This document shows, piece after piece, positions 22,150-34,300 of a stretch of 64,000 nt of DNA. The notes below the pieces were generated by a model, which had not been told where the DNA came from, made no database searches, and saw only the letters and a list, made by a program, of their open reading frames with translations. A program made the position numbers and the translations under genes. Origin of the DNA: Bryoerythrophyllum caledonicum (taxonomy: Eukaryota; Streptophyta; Bryopsida; Pottiales; Pottiaceae); assembly GCA_963971425.1 (NCBI GenBank), contig OZ020516.1, forward strand, positions 36,878,199 through 36,942,198, in the 5' to 3' direction. How positions within the stretch are numbered: the first letter of the stretch is position 1; each line of letters begins with the position of its first letter.

Positions 22150-24036
22150 CATTCAGCTTGTTTCCCACACACACCATCCCCTGTCGATGCTATATGCCGC
22201 CCACACACACTATTTCAAGGGTACCCGTTTCCTAAAATATCGGATCTACACAGATATGAGTGAGTAAGCACCATGTCATTGAATTCGGCTGGAGTCACAG
22301 AGTTGGGCAGACTGTTCTAAGTCACGCGTGTGACTGATTTCGACAATGAGGTCATATAATCGACATTGAATTCCACACCGAGGTCACTGAGATCGCCATA
22401 GCTGATCTTGATGTGCGTTTCTACTTTATCAGACTGGCACCTTTTGCTGGAGCGCCTAAAGCAGGTCTTGACGACACGCATCAGTCACCATAGACAACAA
22501 ATTCTTGGTACCAACGACGACGTTTTCACTCCAATCTCAGATCTAAGATCTACAGTCTGGCACCTAGATCTAGTGACACACCACTTACAGACTCTCGCAG
22601 ATATGAAACGCTTCAACTTCATGAGTGAGCGTGCGCACGCAAGAGCTCCGGAGCGCAAGTCTCAGGTAGCCTCTTCACTGGTTTAAGTTTACCACGAACA
22701 CAAACTAGTTCGTGCAGCAGTCCCGTCTCTCTAGTTGGCGGACGTGCAACACAATACATGAGCTGCCACAATATGAGATTCGCGAGACACAAGAGATGAG
22801 AAGCCACAAGACGCCGGACGTGCAACACAAATGATGAGCTCCCCAAGGCATCGGCCAAACCCTACTTCAACCAGACCCTACTTCGAATCTAAAGCGACCC
22901 TCGAACCGAAATCCCAGATGGATTCATTCATCAGAAAGATTCTTTCATCAACAATTCACTAATTCACTATTGGAACATGATATATTGTTAGTTCATCTGA
23001 TCTATGTTGATCTACTTTGACTCAATATATTGGCATACTATTCCACTAAAGGTTGCATAAATTTTATTGATTCAACATTCATGTCTTACCTTCTCTTAAG
23101 TCATTGCATTAAATTATCACAAGTATATGAGGTGTTTTAGACATATTAAAAAGTAAAATGATGAGGAGTTCGGAAAGTAGCCCATTCTTTTGAAAAGCAA
23201 GTAAATTTTGTTAGCAGAACCATACAACGGGCTCTAAATTCCAAATGGTGAAATAACTTTAACCCCCCTTCCACTGATAGAAATTAATATCTCTTCCAAA
23301 AAAGTAGCATCATGTATCTCTATACATGATGTATGAAAAACAATTAAGGTTGCCTACATTTTCCTTCATTGCTACCTGCCACAAAAACATTCACTAATAA
23401 GCTCAATTAGTGGTACTATTTATGCTATACATTTCCCTGCTCATTTTACCCTAATTCTCGTTTAATACTTCAAACCACAATAACTTTAGTTTCCTAGATT
23501 TCTTTCAAGAATTGCTTTTTCCCGCTCAGCTAAAACTAAAACGCAGGTATATTTATATCTTGAACACTTCGTGATTTATATTGACACAGATATAGGTCAC
23601 CTAAAATCACTGAATGCCCAACTTGGGAATTTGTGCATTTCGAGGCTACTAAGAGCTCAAATATACAACCCCTTACTACCTAGATCTATTTGTTCTAATT
23701 ATACAATCTATGTGTTCATGTATGACATGTCCTGTACTATACATGCACTTAATGCACACAATTATACACAAATACATTGATACAACTAATACAATTATAT
23801 CCTCTTCTGTGGTTATTGTACGTATTCGTATTTAGTGTATTCTGCACTAAAGCGATAGTGAAATCTTCACTAAGGGGTACCTTTTGAACTGGGTTTCTAC
23901 AATCCAAACGGATGACTAATAAACTCAAATGACGAGTCTGAAAGGAGCATTGACCTAGCATGCTCTATAGCATGTATTCTCACTATCAAATGAAGTAAAT
24001 TATACTCAAAATATAAACGTGGGTTACAGACCTCAC
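22150..24036. other. Interior of the transposon without clear gene
   Basis: No domain-bearing frame is seen. Near 22740 and 22812 the words CGGACGTGCAACACAA and ATGAGCT are repeated 72 bp apart. It could be the rest of a long first intron of the minus-strand gene. Confidence 0.4.
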
Positions 24037-24315
24037 CTCAGGAGATTGGTCACCCGCACTTATTTGTGAAACCGGTAATTGTGTCAAAGAGTCGAACACT
24101 TCTACTTCAGCATCAGTTGGTTGTCCCGTGTCATCTTCATGGTGATCTCCAGAGTTGGCCTGTAAATCCTCTAAATCGTCCCTAGAGTTATACAGTAGAC
24201 TACCTCTCAATGACGGATCTCCCACCTCTGCGGTCCTACAAGCCATGCTCTCAAAGGTAGAAGCCAAGGATGTCCCCCTTCCCTCCGCATACCTTGTCTG
24301 GTAGCGCCTCGACAT
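24037..24315 (-). CDS. Candidate 5' exon of the methyltransferase-like gene (or separate small gene)
   Basis: An open frame from M-S-R-R-Y-Q-T-R-Y runs 93 codons to S-P-E and then meets a good donor (GAG|GTGAGG) in phase 0. The exon at 19620 starts immediately after an acceptor AG (TTGTAG) and is also in phase 0, so the two can be joined across a 4.4-kb intron containing the 211-bp array. The peptide is acidic in its second half and has no domain I recognise. If not joined, the gene at 19620 starts at its own ATG and this frame stands alone. Confidence 0.4.
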
Positions 24316-24913
24316 TCTAGACTTCTCTAGCTGTATTCCTAGTGGAAATCCCTAACCCTTTCCTTGCACTCTTCCTCTTATGCCCCTACAACAATAATCT
24401 CTACGTTTATAGCCACGACCACTGTCCTCCAGAATGACTCACATCCTATGCGTCATCCTAACCATTCACTTGTATTTTCTATCATGCCTACCCACTTATA
24501 TTGGCTAAAATAACTATTACTCCGCCACAGATTCGTTGGAAAACTAAATTCATAAACCCTTTGCTATACTTTTAATATTTCTGCTATCGTAGTTGTTTGA
24601 AATTTGAAATTGTACCAATCTGAGTCATTCTTATTTAACAGCATTCTATATACGCTTCTGACAGCCGCCCATGGACATCCATGATTTCAGTGTCTTTATT
24701 GTTTCTCTTCAAAATCAAAATCGGTCTTCATACTAAATCTACCCAAATCGCCGAGTGTTACTTTTCCACAGTAATGTTTAATCATAACCTTTTCCATCCA
24801 AAGTTATCCTCTGACAAAATTAAACTTTCGTTCCGCACTCTATATTCACTATCAAAGGAGAAGATTAATCACTAGCAAGTCACCTCTCCATTCCTAAACC
24901 CTCTCCTCCATCA
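24316..24913. promoter_or_regulatory. Probable shared promoter between the two divergent transposon genes
   Basis: A 598-bp gap separates the minus-strand frame starting at 24315 and the plus-strand transposase ATG at 24914. The plus-strand start is preceded by a pyrimidine-rich leader (CACCTCTCCATTCCTAAACC). The bidirectional role is inferred from arrangement alone. Confidence 0.4.
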
Positions 24914-27900
24914 ATGGCTATGGCTTCTATTCGCGGATTGAACCACATTGTCCCGTTGTCGCTACCTGTGGATGATGACGGTGTTGTTTGGGTTGCCGAA
25001 GCAATGCTCTCGCAGCGCTTCAGTTTAGATAGAACGTCCATGTGGTTAGAGATGGAAATCTACGACATTGAGGGTTTAGAGGTAGTTTCGACAGTGTTGC
25101 AGAAGAAAAGAGTCAAGGATACAGAAGTAACCTGGAGACTCCCAGCTGGGAAATTCAGAGTTTTTGGTGTTCCTCTTGAAAGCCGCTCGCTTCTTACCCC
25201 TGAGTCTAGGAAGTCTACAATGCACACTTCATTCCCGTCTTTTGTCAAGGTTCAGGGCTTGGAGACTGACACTGTTATTCTAAGCGAGTCATCTGATGAC
25301 GACGGTCGTCCTCAGGAGAGAGCCCGTCAGTATTCGTTTCTTTCCCCAATTACTGAAACTGTTATTGAACAGCAGGAGAGCGGATCTCAGTCTCTCAATA
25401 CCTTGCCTTCACTAAATTCCCGACCGCCTTTACCTCGTAAAAATGACACATGTTCTGTTCTAGAGTGCCTTAGGCAATTGCAGAGTAGACCACGTGGAAA
25501 GAATGATCTGAAGTTTCTCGATCTAGATACTCTACGTTGCGAAAAGGTCAAGTACCTTCCTCCAGAGTTTAACGGGAATGTGCTGTTCGAGTTCCCTCCC
25601 CTTCGGACCCTTCCTATTTCTACTTCTCCTTCAATAGCTCGCCAGATGGAAGGCATGGACAAACGATACGATGGTCATGCATGGACTAAAACCCATACCA
25701 CTAACATTGTGAACGACTTTGGGCTCACCTTTCGATCTTCTAATTATGTTGGTCACCTGCAGTGTAAGAACGATTCTTGCCCTAGGTTGCGTCGAAGCAG
25801 CTCTCATAATGAAACTGATTGGGAAGGCCATTCGCCCCATGTCTTTCCGCTAGGTGACATCCCTCCTCCGAACTCGACCCTTGTTTGCCGGATCTGTAAG
25901 TCTCCACCGTCTTGCCTTGAATTTTGCCCCTCCAAGATGTATTACGTCGTCAATAGAAATGGTATTGGTAGAGCCTGCATCCATATTGGTACACACCAGC
26001 ATCCTATTGCTAAGGGCACTTGCCGTGAAACCATCGACAAAGTCACGGAACTTGTGAGTAATGAAGTCTCTAAAACACCTACTGCAAAGAACTCTGCCAT
26101 TGCTCTAGCTGCTAGTAAAGAGTTTTTGTCGAATGAGGTCTTTGCACTTGATCGAGAGGGCACGCCCGAACCGCTTCGTGGGGATTCTCTAGTCAAGGTC
26201 ATGGAGAGGTTCCGGATACTTAGTTCTCCTAACATCAGAAATGCTATCTCTTCCTTCCGACCCACTGCTAATGGCGGACCACTTGACAACATCATCAAAC
26301 TGAAGCTCAAGAGTCCCTATGACTATATCCAAGACAGTGTCTTTCCAGGGCAAGGCAAAGAGAAGGTGTACCTTTTCAAGATGTCGGAAGAAGGCCCGGG
26401 CAGTGGTGTCGACCTCTTCAAACGTATGCAGCCTGGTGGAGATCTTCAGAACTCTTGGATCATGTTTGACCACGTCAAACGCGTAAAGGGCTGGACTACC
26501 ATGGCTGCCCATGTCTATGATCCCGAGTATTGTCGCGTGATGAGCATCGCCGTCTGTGATATGCAGAGCGAAGATGTCGAATCGCAGAAGTTAATGTGGC
26601 AGTCTTTGAACAAGGTGATGGTGCGCCACGGAATCCCAAACCCTAACTTCAAGGGTTTCATGGCGGACAGCGCCCAAGCGAACTGGAATGCTGTCCGCAT
26701 CATCTACGGGAATGGCGACCCAACCATTAAGATGGTTGACAAGGAGAGATCGTGTCTTCTTCATTGGGTGACATCTCTAAACAAACACACGAATAAGCTC
26801 ATCAAACCCGAATTTCGAGAACAACATGTGCGCCTCTGCAGACAATACAAAGACGCTAAGACATCCGAAGAGGCGGAAGAACTTTACCTCGGCATCAAAG
26901 GTTGGTGGCTCTCATCGCGTGCGGCATCGGAAGATGCAGTGCGTGAACTGGACGACTGGTTGGGTTTCTGGCATTTCCGCTATCGCCAGTGGGGAGGCTT
27001 CATGGACATGGTAAAATCCTAAACCATTCAACCCTAACTACTCCCTGCTTCATATTGTTGTCCTTCTGCATTGAAGCCCTAACCCTAAATTACCCATCTA
27101 CTAACAATTACTGAACTATACTACGGAACCATAAACTCTGTGTCTTGCAATCCAGAAACTAGACATTGAGCAATTGGCGGAGATGCCACTTGCAACCTCG
27201 CGGAGACTGTGCACAACAAGTGGTTGCAAATGTCGGGGAACCGAGGGACATGCCTTTATGTAGCTACGACGGACAACATGATGCGAGCAATGATGCAGTC
27301 CACCAATTATTGGGCGTTCCTTCAAGGTCACGCATCTGGAACTGGGCCCCACCTCGATGAACTTCGGCTTCGGGCAGCCAGACGTTCGAAGGACCCGGTA
27401 AAGATTGCTGCCGCAATTAGCTTGCTTCCAGGGGCTGATAGATTCGCCACTAGAGTTCCCCACTTAGAGGGTGAAGAAATTTTTGGATCTAGCAAACGGA
27501 AGCTTGATCTTCCACCCGGATCAGATGAGGACTCTCATCGGCATGACAAAGTTAACTTCTCCCACCCCCGTGTTCAAACCCGTTCAACACGAGCTCGAAC
27601 AGAGGCACGAACTTCGAAGGTCAACACCCCTTTTATTGAATCTACTGGTACCTATCTTCCACATGCGACTTCTATTCTTGAGACTGAATGCAATCCACAT
27701 CAGTGGCACATAGGACGCTGCAAGAAAGTTGGAAAGAAATGTCCTAGCATTCAGGTAGGAAAGAAGGTTACCAAATGTGGATCTTTAGTCTGCAAGGATA
27801 AAAAGAATGGTACTCCTGCACCAACTTACAACGGTCGCATGACAGAGTATGGTACTAGGGCAATCATCAACTTTGATTTCTGGTTTTGCCCCGATGATAT

Positions 27901-28546
27901 CAACAGATGTGTTCACGGATCCAAATCCAGGTATGTCCATGACTGGCCCACTATTCCAGAGATTTGGCCGGTTGCTTACGGCACTAATCTGACAAAGAGC
28001 GAGATCCTAACATTGGAAGAAGGAGGCTTCCAACTTCAAACGAAGGACTTTGATATGTCGCCCCGACGTCTCTTCCATAGGTCACCCACATCAACTCCAG
28101 CAACCATTGTGAGTCCTAGTCCATCAAACGGTGATTCACATCCAACAAAGCGCTATGGGAGGACCATCAAGCGGTGGGAAAAGGCTCCTACTGTTGACCA
28201 TCGCAACAAGTGGGAAACAGCCCGGAACGTCTCGGCTATTGTGAGGAACGTCACTACAATTCCGTATCATGGTTATGGAAGAATCATCACCATGGATTCT
28301 GGTATCAATCCCAAACAAAAGACATATATTGTTTCACTTTGTGACTTTCCGTCTTGCACATGTGAAGATTTTATTACCATGAACAGTGGAGCATTAGGCA
28401 AACGCAAAGCGTGGGTGAACTGCAAACACTTGTATTATGTATTCAGATTCTTGTGCAAGGCAAACCTGGAGGATGACAAGTATATACATGCACCAAGTCT
28501 TAGTTTCAATGAAGTACAGCTCCTACTCCGCAATAGTAATCTATAA
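24914..28546 (+). CDS. MULE-like transposase with zinc module and SWIM finger, apparently frameshifted
   Basis: Exon 1 (24914-27010, 699 codons) ends at ATG|GTAAAA; exon 2 begins after TCCAG at 27155 and runs to 28546. A zinc module lies around residues 325-362 (C-R-I-C, S-C-L-E-F-C, then I-H-I-G-T-H-Q-H). The catalytic RNase H-like core has D519 (M-F-D-H), D585 (M-A-D-S-A-Q) and C614/H617 (the CxxH of MULE transposases). In exon 2 the expected Glu is in N-L-A-E-T-V-H-N-K-W (27194-27223). The C-terminus has a SWIM finger: C-T-C-E-D at 28354 and V-N-C-K-H at 28418. The phase set by exon 1 reads K-L-D-I-E-Q-L-A-E-M-P and then falls out of frame. The family sequence resumes in the next frame at T-C-N-L-A-E, so one base seems missing near 27186-27188. 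A different splice could rescue it, but I found none in phase. Confidence 0.82.
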
Positions 28547-29327
28547 GTTATTTTTTGTCATAGTAGTTATGGCAAGTTATTGCCTCTTTTATAGTTGAAC
28601 TTTGAAACTACACGAAACTTTTGAGGCCCAAAAGGGTTCCTCGGTACCGAGGAACCCTTTCGGGCTTCCCAAAAAACTTGTGAAGTTCAACAATTTTTAT
28701 TTGTAGAAATAGTAAAATGATTTTTGAGGATACAAATTTTGAAGCATGTTTTACCTGTTGTCGAGAACGGGAAAAAAAATCCAAACATTAGACAAATTCT
28801 AAAGAAATAAATGGGCCTAATAGGCTCTTTGGTACAGAAGAACCTCTTTTGACTTCTTCAAAATCTTGTACTTCATTGATTCATCGTCACTCTTGAAAGG
28901 ATTGTCTTATTTTGCAGCATGAATTATGAAGCACTGTAAACATTCATAGTTTTTGTATCCCATTAAATTTCATGTCGTTCTTAATGAAATTTTCGTGAAA
29001 CTAGATAAGATTTTGAATGGATGTCGTAAACTTCATTCATCTACAAACTCTGTTTATCTATCAAATAAATCTGCCAAACTTATTCATCCATTTAATGACG
29101 AGAAATAGTCAACTCCATAATAAACTTTGGATAGATTTGTTCCAATAATTCAACAATTATTTTCATGTGAAGCAATTTCATAGCCCATTCGTCCGTGAAA
29201 AATCACAGAAGACATTTGTAATCCACGGTAATAGGTTGCAAAATTTTACTAAATTTAGAAAATTCTAAATTTTATTTTTAGATTATTACTATAATTAGAA
29301 TATCCCTGACCATTTTTATCCTCCCTC
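28547..29327. other. Right subterminal region of the transposon
   Basis: Downstream of the transposase stop. No gene. It contains the 30-bp palindrome and a decayed palindrome at 28823-28844. Confidence 0.6.
28631..28660. repeat. Perfect 30-bp palindrome, right subterminal
   Basis: The arms AAAGGGTTCCTCGGT and its inverse meet at GGTACC; pairing resumes further out with GGCCC/GGGC. It is the longest member of the palindrome family that marks this element and lies 85 bp after the transposase stop. Confidence 0.85.
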
Positions 29328-29361
29328 CTCACTGCTCACTGCTCACCGCTCACATTCTAGC
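29328..29361 (-). repeat. Right inverted end with heptamer units
   Basis: Read on the minus strand it begins GCTAGAATGTGAG and continues with GTGAGCA-type units, mirroring the left end at 13736. Confidence 0.82.
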
Positions 29362-29368
29362 GTCGTTT

Positions 29369-29537
29369 GGCGGTGATGGAGAGGGCTGTCAATTTGGAGG
29401 ATCGGAGTGCACAGATGCAACTCTCCTCCATGGATTTGTCGAGGATGTCACCTAAGAGCGCAAAGTATTACACATTACTCCATAAGCAAGCTATGGAAAA
29501 ATTAGCAACACCTCACACTGCAACTTTAACTCCATAA
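29369..29537 (+). pseudogene. Trihelix/NAM-like gene remnant, 3' part
   Basis: Beginning with the second copy of the target duplication, the frame reads A-V-M-E-R-A-V-N-L-E-D-R-S-A and M-D-L-S-R-M-S-P-K-S-A-K-Y-Y, ending T-L-T-P-stop at 29537. The Asp/Met-rich helix followed by S-P-x-S-A-x-Y-Y is the usual ending of NAM-associated C-terminal domains. Joined to the left part over one copy of the duplication, the phase is continuous. Confidence 0.65.
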
Positions 29538-30979
29538 CCTCCTTCTCAAGCATAAAACCTTTGGTGGTTTGTGTTGGTTGAGAACCTCAGGTACAACATG
29601 TATAATCTCTCACCCTTTCCATTCATGTATAATTTTAGACACTTGAAATGCCCTCAAGATGCATATGAAATGTCCACTTACTTCTACATTACTGTTCAGA
29701 GACTGTGCTAGAAGCAAAGGTGATGACTCTCCTGTTTCCACAATGGCGGCCCTTCAACGTTTGGATGTGGAAGGCGCTTGACCTAGCAAGAGGTTTGTGG
29801 ATTTTATAAACTCCTACTTCTATAAACTTCAATTATTATCATTTATGAAACCGTTGTTTACGTTCTTTTCTTGTCCTAATACAATATTTATCACTACTTT
29901 AATGTACAGTTTGTGGAAAACATCTTCGGTCATTGATTTACATGAACTTACTATTCTCTAGTTATGTTTACAGAGCTTGAAACATGAATGTCGACCATGC
30001 TATATATATGGTTTCTAAATAACATTCTAAATGATGGTTGAAATCAACCTTATAATCCGCTTTAGATGAGCCTATCAACCACTACATTGATTTTGGTATT
30101 CAGTGTTACACTACATTTAATGTTATAACCTCTCATCACTACACAACTCAATTATGTTCCTCTAGGAAATTAGTGTTAACACTCATTAATGAGCGGCTCG
30201 CAATATCTGCCCATGCACTTACCTCAACAAGGAGTTGGACTGTTTGCCAACGTCTTTCTCCCACTATATTTTGCATGATCTTCATGCAATGGTCAAGTGA
30301 CATTATTTCTTCATTAATAAAACAAAATATTTTTCATAAAACCAAATGTAAAGGTGGTAGAAACCCAAAGTTAAAATTTTGTGCATTTAGTGTCCATGTT
30401 GACATAAAGTGTTGTAACATTATCAGCACTGTTGACATATAATGTTAGAGTTTGTAGGGTTTAGGGTTTCAAACACTACATACCAGGGCTTTTTCTTTGG
30501 CGACACTCTGACAAATTTTCTTTGCTGTGAGATGTGGGTTGGGTAAAATTTTGGAAGGAAGATATGTCACTCGCCGAAAGAGAATCTGGCGAACTAAAAA
30601 AAAAAGCGCTGCTACATACCAAAACCAGTGTAGAAGGTTTGACTTACTTTCCACGTTGAATACCTGTAACTACTTTTCCACAGGTAAAAATAGGAAACAA
30701 TTTGTATTTCATCATCTCTTCTTCTTCATTGGAAACAAATTTCAGCCATTTTGATGGCCTTTTGCTACAATGAGCCACATCACCTTATTTCAACAGGTTT
30801 TTGTACTTTTGGGAAAGCCTGGTTGCAGCACTGTTTGAGCATTTGACACAGCAGAATTTAAGGTCTCATATAGTCCTTGTCTGTCAGAAGAAATCAGAAA
30901 ACAACCTCTTACACTACAGGAGATGAGGAACAGAATTAGTTTGAGAAAATTTGTTCCTATCAACGAACATAAGTTATTT
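29538..30979. other. Intergenic, no gene seen
   Basis: AT-rich with short unconvincing open frames. I see no element ends. Confidence 0.4.
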
Positions 30980-30983
30980 TTAA

Positions 30984-31200
30984 CCACTAAAGGACCAAGA
31001 GTACCTGCAGCGTACATGTCTTTCCACTTTTACTGCAATTATCATTCAATCCGTATCGTCAAAATTCACAAAAAAATTTGCCACATCATTTCATATAAGT
31101 TTAGAAGAAGATCCTACAGTTACATTCTCAAAAATTTCATCTTGGAAGTGTTTAATCAATGAAGTAGAGATTCCTCTATGATGCTTTGGTCCTTTAAGGG
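30984..31200 (+). mobile_element. TTAA-flanked MITE, short deleted copy
   Basis: The ends CCACTAAAGGACCAAG and (inverted) CCCTTAAAGGACCAAAG are each flanked by TTAA (30980-30983 and 31201-31204). At 217 bp it is an internally deleted relative of the 807-bp elements. Confidence 0.65.
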
Positions 31201-31204
31201 TTAA

Positions 31205-34089
31205 CCTTGTAGAGCATCCCCAAGAGAAGAAAGGAAACAATAGAGTTTTCACAAAAGTAATTCCCTACAAAGAAAGAGAAGAGAAAGAGAGGGTGAGATT
31301 TAACCCTGAAACCATGAAAGGACATTCCCTTGGGAGCTTTTTCCATTTTGGGTAGGTTCCAACTTCCTATGGGTTCAATTTTGACCATGAATTTTTGATT
31401 TTTTTATGAAGTGCTGCATAGTAGTAGCTTTGTATGAATATATATATACATATATATACATATATAGTGGAATCCATGTCGTAACCAATGGGCCAAGGGC
31501 AATCTCGAATTAAACAAATGTATGTAGATGAAAACATTAAATTTTGGATTGAGAATTTCATGCAGCGTACTAAGAAAAGAAGCCCAACGGTCTTCGTAAT
31601 CAAAGAAATCCGTGATATCAATGATACGTACCCCGCATGATTGCTTGTAAAGACTTCCGCCTAAAACACTTGTGCCGAACACCATTGTACAACTAATCTG
31701 GTGCCATATGTAATCCATTTGATGCATACAGTTGCAGAGAAGCATCATGGGTGTTATTATTATTTACTATGTATCCATTATTTACTATAGATACCCCATA
31801 TTTACTTCATAGACGACATAGTTTCAACCAAATAAATTTAATATGTAGAAATCATTATTTTTAAATTGTATATGTAGCACTTATTTTTTAAATATTTGGT
31901 GGATAATGGTACTTTAAAATTAATAATTTTTACATGATATCCAAATTCAAATGAAAGGGCATATTCAATAGGTTCCTCCAAAGTACACACATGGAGGATT
32001 CTTTCAAAAGACACATCCAAAGAACAAAGTGATTCCTCCAAAAGGCTTTGTCATCCAAAAATGTGCCAAAAACTGGTGGATGAAAGTTTTTTGTTTTGAA
32101 ACCGACGGACGATCCGGACAAAGACATCACAAATTGTATTCTATTATATATAGAGACTAGGGTTGGTACCCGTCGTCCCGACGGGAAGAGCGGAGGGTGG
32201 TGTGTTAAATTTACGTTTGTATGTTTTGTATTTTTAAACCTATAAGCTCAAATCAAATCTAAATGGAAAAGTACTTATATTCTTGGAGTGCATGTAAACG
32301 TTACCCTAGTTTAAATCCACTCCAAAAATAAAGTACTTTTTCTTTACATTTGCATTTTGATCGACCCTTTGTGCACATAAGTATCACTTACCTCATATAA
32401 GAGGAGAAAACCCTTCACATCAAGAGGTCAAAATCAAGAAAGAGACGCTTGCAAAAAAGAGAAGTTACACTATTCTAAATGCAAAACTTTCGACCCCGAG
32501 TAGCTTGAAATTTTTTGCTAGAATTTTCTATTGACGTTAAGATTTTTCATACATTAGAAAAAAATTACTTTCTATGACAATGTCAAATATAAATTTTGTC
32601 TTTAGTGATAAAAACATTGAAAACTTAAGTCAAACATTTCCAAACATTGTTGGGCAAGTACCAAATAAAATTCTTCTTCTGCATATTCTTCTGACACATG
32701 TCCATTGAGCACTTGAGTAAGTGGATGTGATTCCAACATGAGAGCTGGGTTTAGGTTTGGAACTAGGTCAACTCAAATAAATTATGTCTAGAACTTTTTT
32801 GGAAGTTGGACAACTCTTATTGTCCATGCCAAAGTTGTTGTGCCATGGATTGGCTTTTGTCGCTATGATGACTTATTTTTTTCAACATGTAAAAGCAATT
32901 TCAAATGGTGTAATTCTATTTGTTTGGTCGAATTTTCTACCACCTGTGATTGGCAGCTTGTATCTATCCGTGTCTGTGCCTACCAACCATATCCGCATCT
33001 ACCTTGTCGTGTCCATATCTATATCTGCCTAAACATTTGCCCAAGTGCCCTACATTTGGCCCCATCGCCAATTGCTCTATAAAATATGTTATTCCATACA
33101 TGTGACCCATGAGCTAGACCAACAACAACCAAGGCCAAGAAAGAATGAAGAAAAAAAAAGATGAATGTGGGTTGTCTCTAGGATTAGTAAAAATGTTTCA
33201 ATATGTACTATATTGGAGTAAGCTGTGAGACACATGTATCAACCTACTAACACATAAAACATGACTTATACATTCTTGGTAACCTTTAAGATGGTTATCT
33301 TACACCAACATAGTATTTGTGAAAACGTCATGCCATGATATATGAAAATGCCAGAAATGGTGACTTCATTAATAATCATAATGCTAGCTTGAGATACAAC
33401 CATTGTGCATAATGGTGGCCACAAAGGGAGTTCCTAGCATTGAACTATGAAACTAATTTAAAATTTGAGAACATTGTGTTTGATTTTGTTGCAGTTTTCC
33501 TTTAAAACCCTAAACCCTAATTGCTGGAATAGGTCGTTTAATGAATGTATGGACTTGATTTGAGAATTTGAGTTTGAGTCAATGCCAAGTCTATGAGCAT
33601 TCCCTTCACCCTGATCAAGGTGGATTTGGTGTACTCTCTCTGTGGTTTTATTTTTCTTCTTGAACCCTAAATTGAGGATAAATGAGTTGATATAACCTAA
33701 TTTAGTAAGTTGCATTCGTATCCATGAGCTTATAATTTCATGAACCTAATCTAAAAATCTAAATACGTACCACTCTATTATACAAACCAGCAGGATGTTT
33801 GCCTCTTTCAAAGCAGAAGAAGATCTTCTCACAAACTAGTACACCGTTCCTTGAATATAGTGTAGATTAGACTATTTGAAATTTCCTACACTAATTGAAA
33901 ATTTACATGCAATTGTTGACTGACACACACTTGCTTGAGAACAAATACCTAATCAGAACTTGGCATGCACAACCTTTGATAGAAATTAGTGTGGGTGATC
34001 CACATCAATAATGAATCCACACTATATTCAGTGTTTAGTGTAGTCTAATGCAACACAAGTGAGCTTTTGTGATGGACATTTCATCCATA
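31205..34089. other. Intergenic, dispersed repeats only
   Basis: Contains a TA-rich microsatellite at 31437-31466. A block at about 31880-32150 recurs inverted at about 46620-46900 (shared words CAAATTGT, CTATATAGAGA, AGTGATTC). A block at 32500-32690 is related to the interior of the MITE at 50398-51310. No gene is supported. Confidence 0.45.
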
Positions 34090-34300
34090 GTGGTGATCAA
34101 AAGTGTCTAGACAATAAAGCATCTCTTCAATAGGTGTTGACTGTAGCGTAGTTGGTGGGTTAGTAGGAGATTTTTTGGGCTAGCTTTAATTAGTACACCT
34201 CATGGCACCTAATTAACATTGACTCCCTCAAAGTATGCCACTTGTAGAGATTATACATGCAAAAATCATGAAGGGGTGTGCACAATTTAATATGCACATA
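34090..34300 (+). repeat. Left-end fragment of the second Tc1 family
   Basis: Closely matches 11474-11670, sharing AAGCATCTCTTCAATAGGTG and the following 150 bp, then diverges. Solo fragment without transposase. Confidence 0.65.

Larger units (their letters stand above)
13729..29368. mobile_element. 15.64-kb MULE-like transposon carrying a transposase and a DNA methyltransferase-like gene
   Basis: The boundaries rest on three independent signs. There is an exact 10-bp direct repeat outside the ends. The ends share the inverted core GCTAGAATGTGAG (13736-13748 and 29349-29361) at equal distance from that repeat. Excision in silico also restores an open trihelix/NAM-like frame across the junction. 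The 10-bp duplication and a transposase with CxxH plus a SWIM finger fit the Mutator superfamily, whose members duplicate about 8-11 bp. Inverted ends are short and followed by GTGAGCA heptamer repeats. Cargo is a plus-strand transposase and a minus-strand gene with a beta-class amino-methyltransferase fold, diverging from the middle. A CTCGGTnCCGAG palindrome recurs throughout. Both genes of this copy look damaged. Confidence 0.9.

Noticed and set aside
22408-22858. Small open frames on both strands inside the transposon
   Set aside because: No domain, no splice links, and they overlap each other; likely intronic.
24914-28546. KDZ/Zisupton-type transposase instead of MULE
   Set aside because: The CxxH after the second Asp, the C-terminal SWIM finger and the 10-bp duplication fit Mutator better; Zisupton elements are described with 8-bp duplications.
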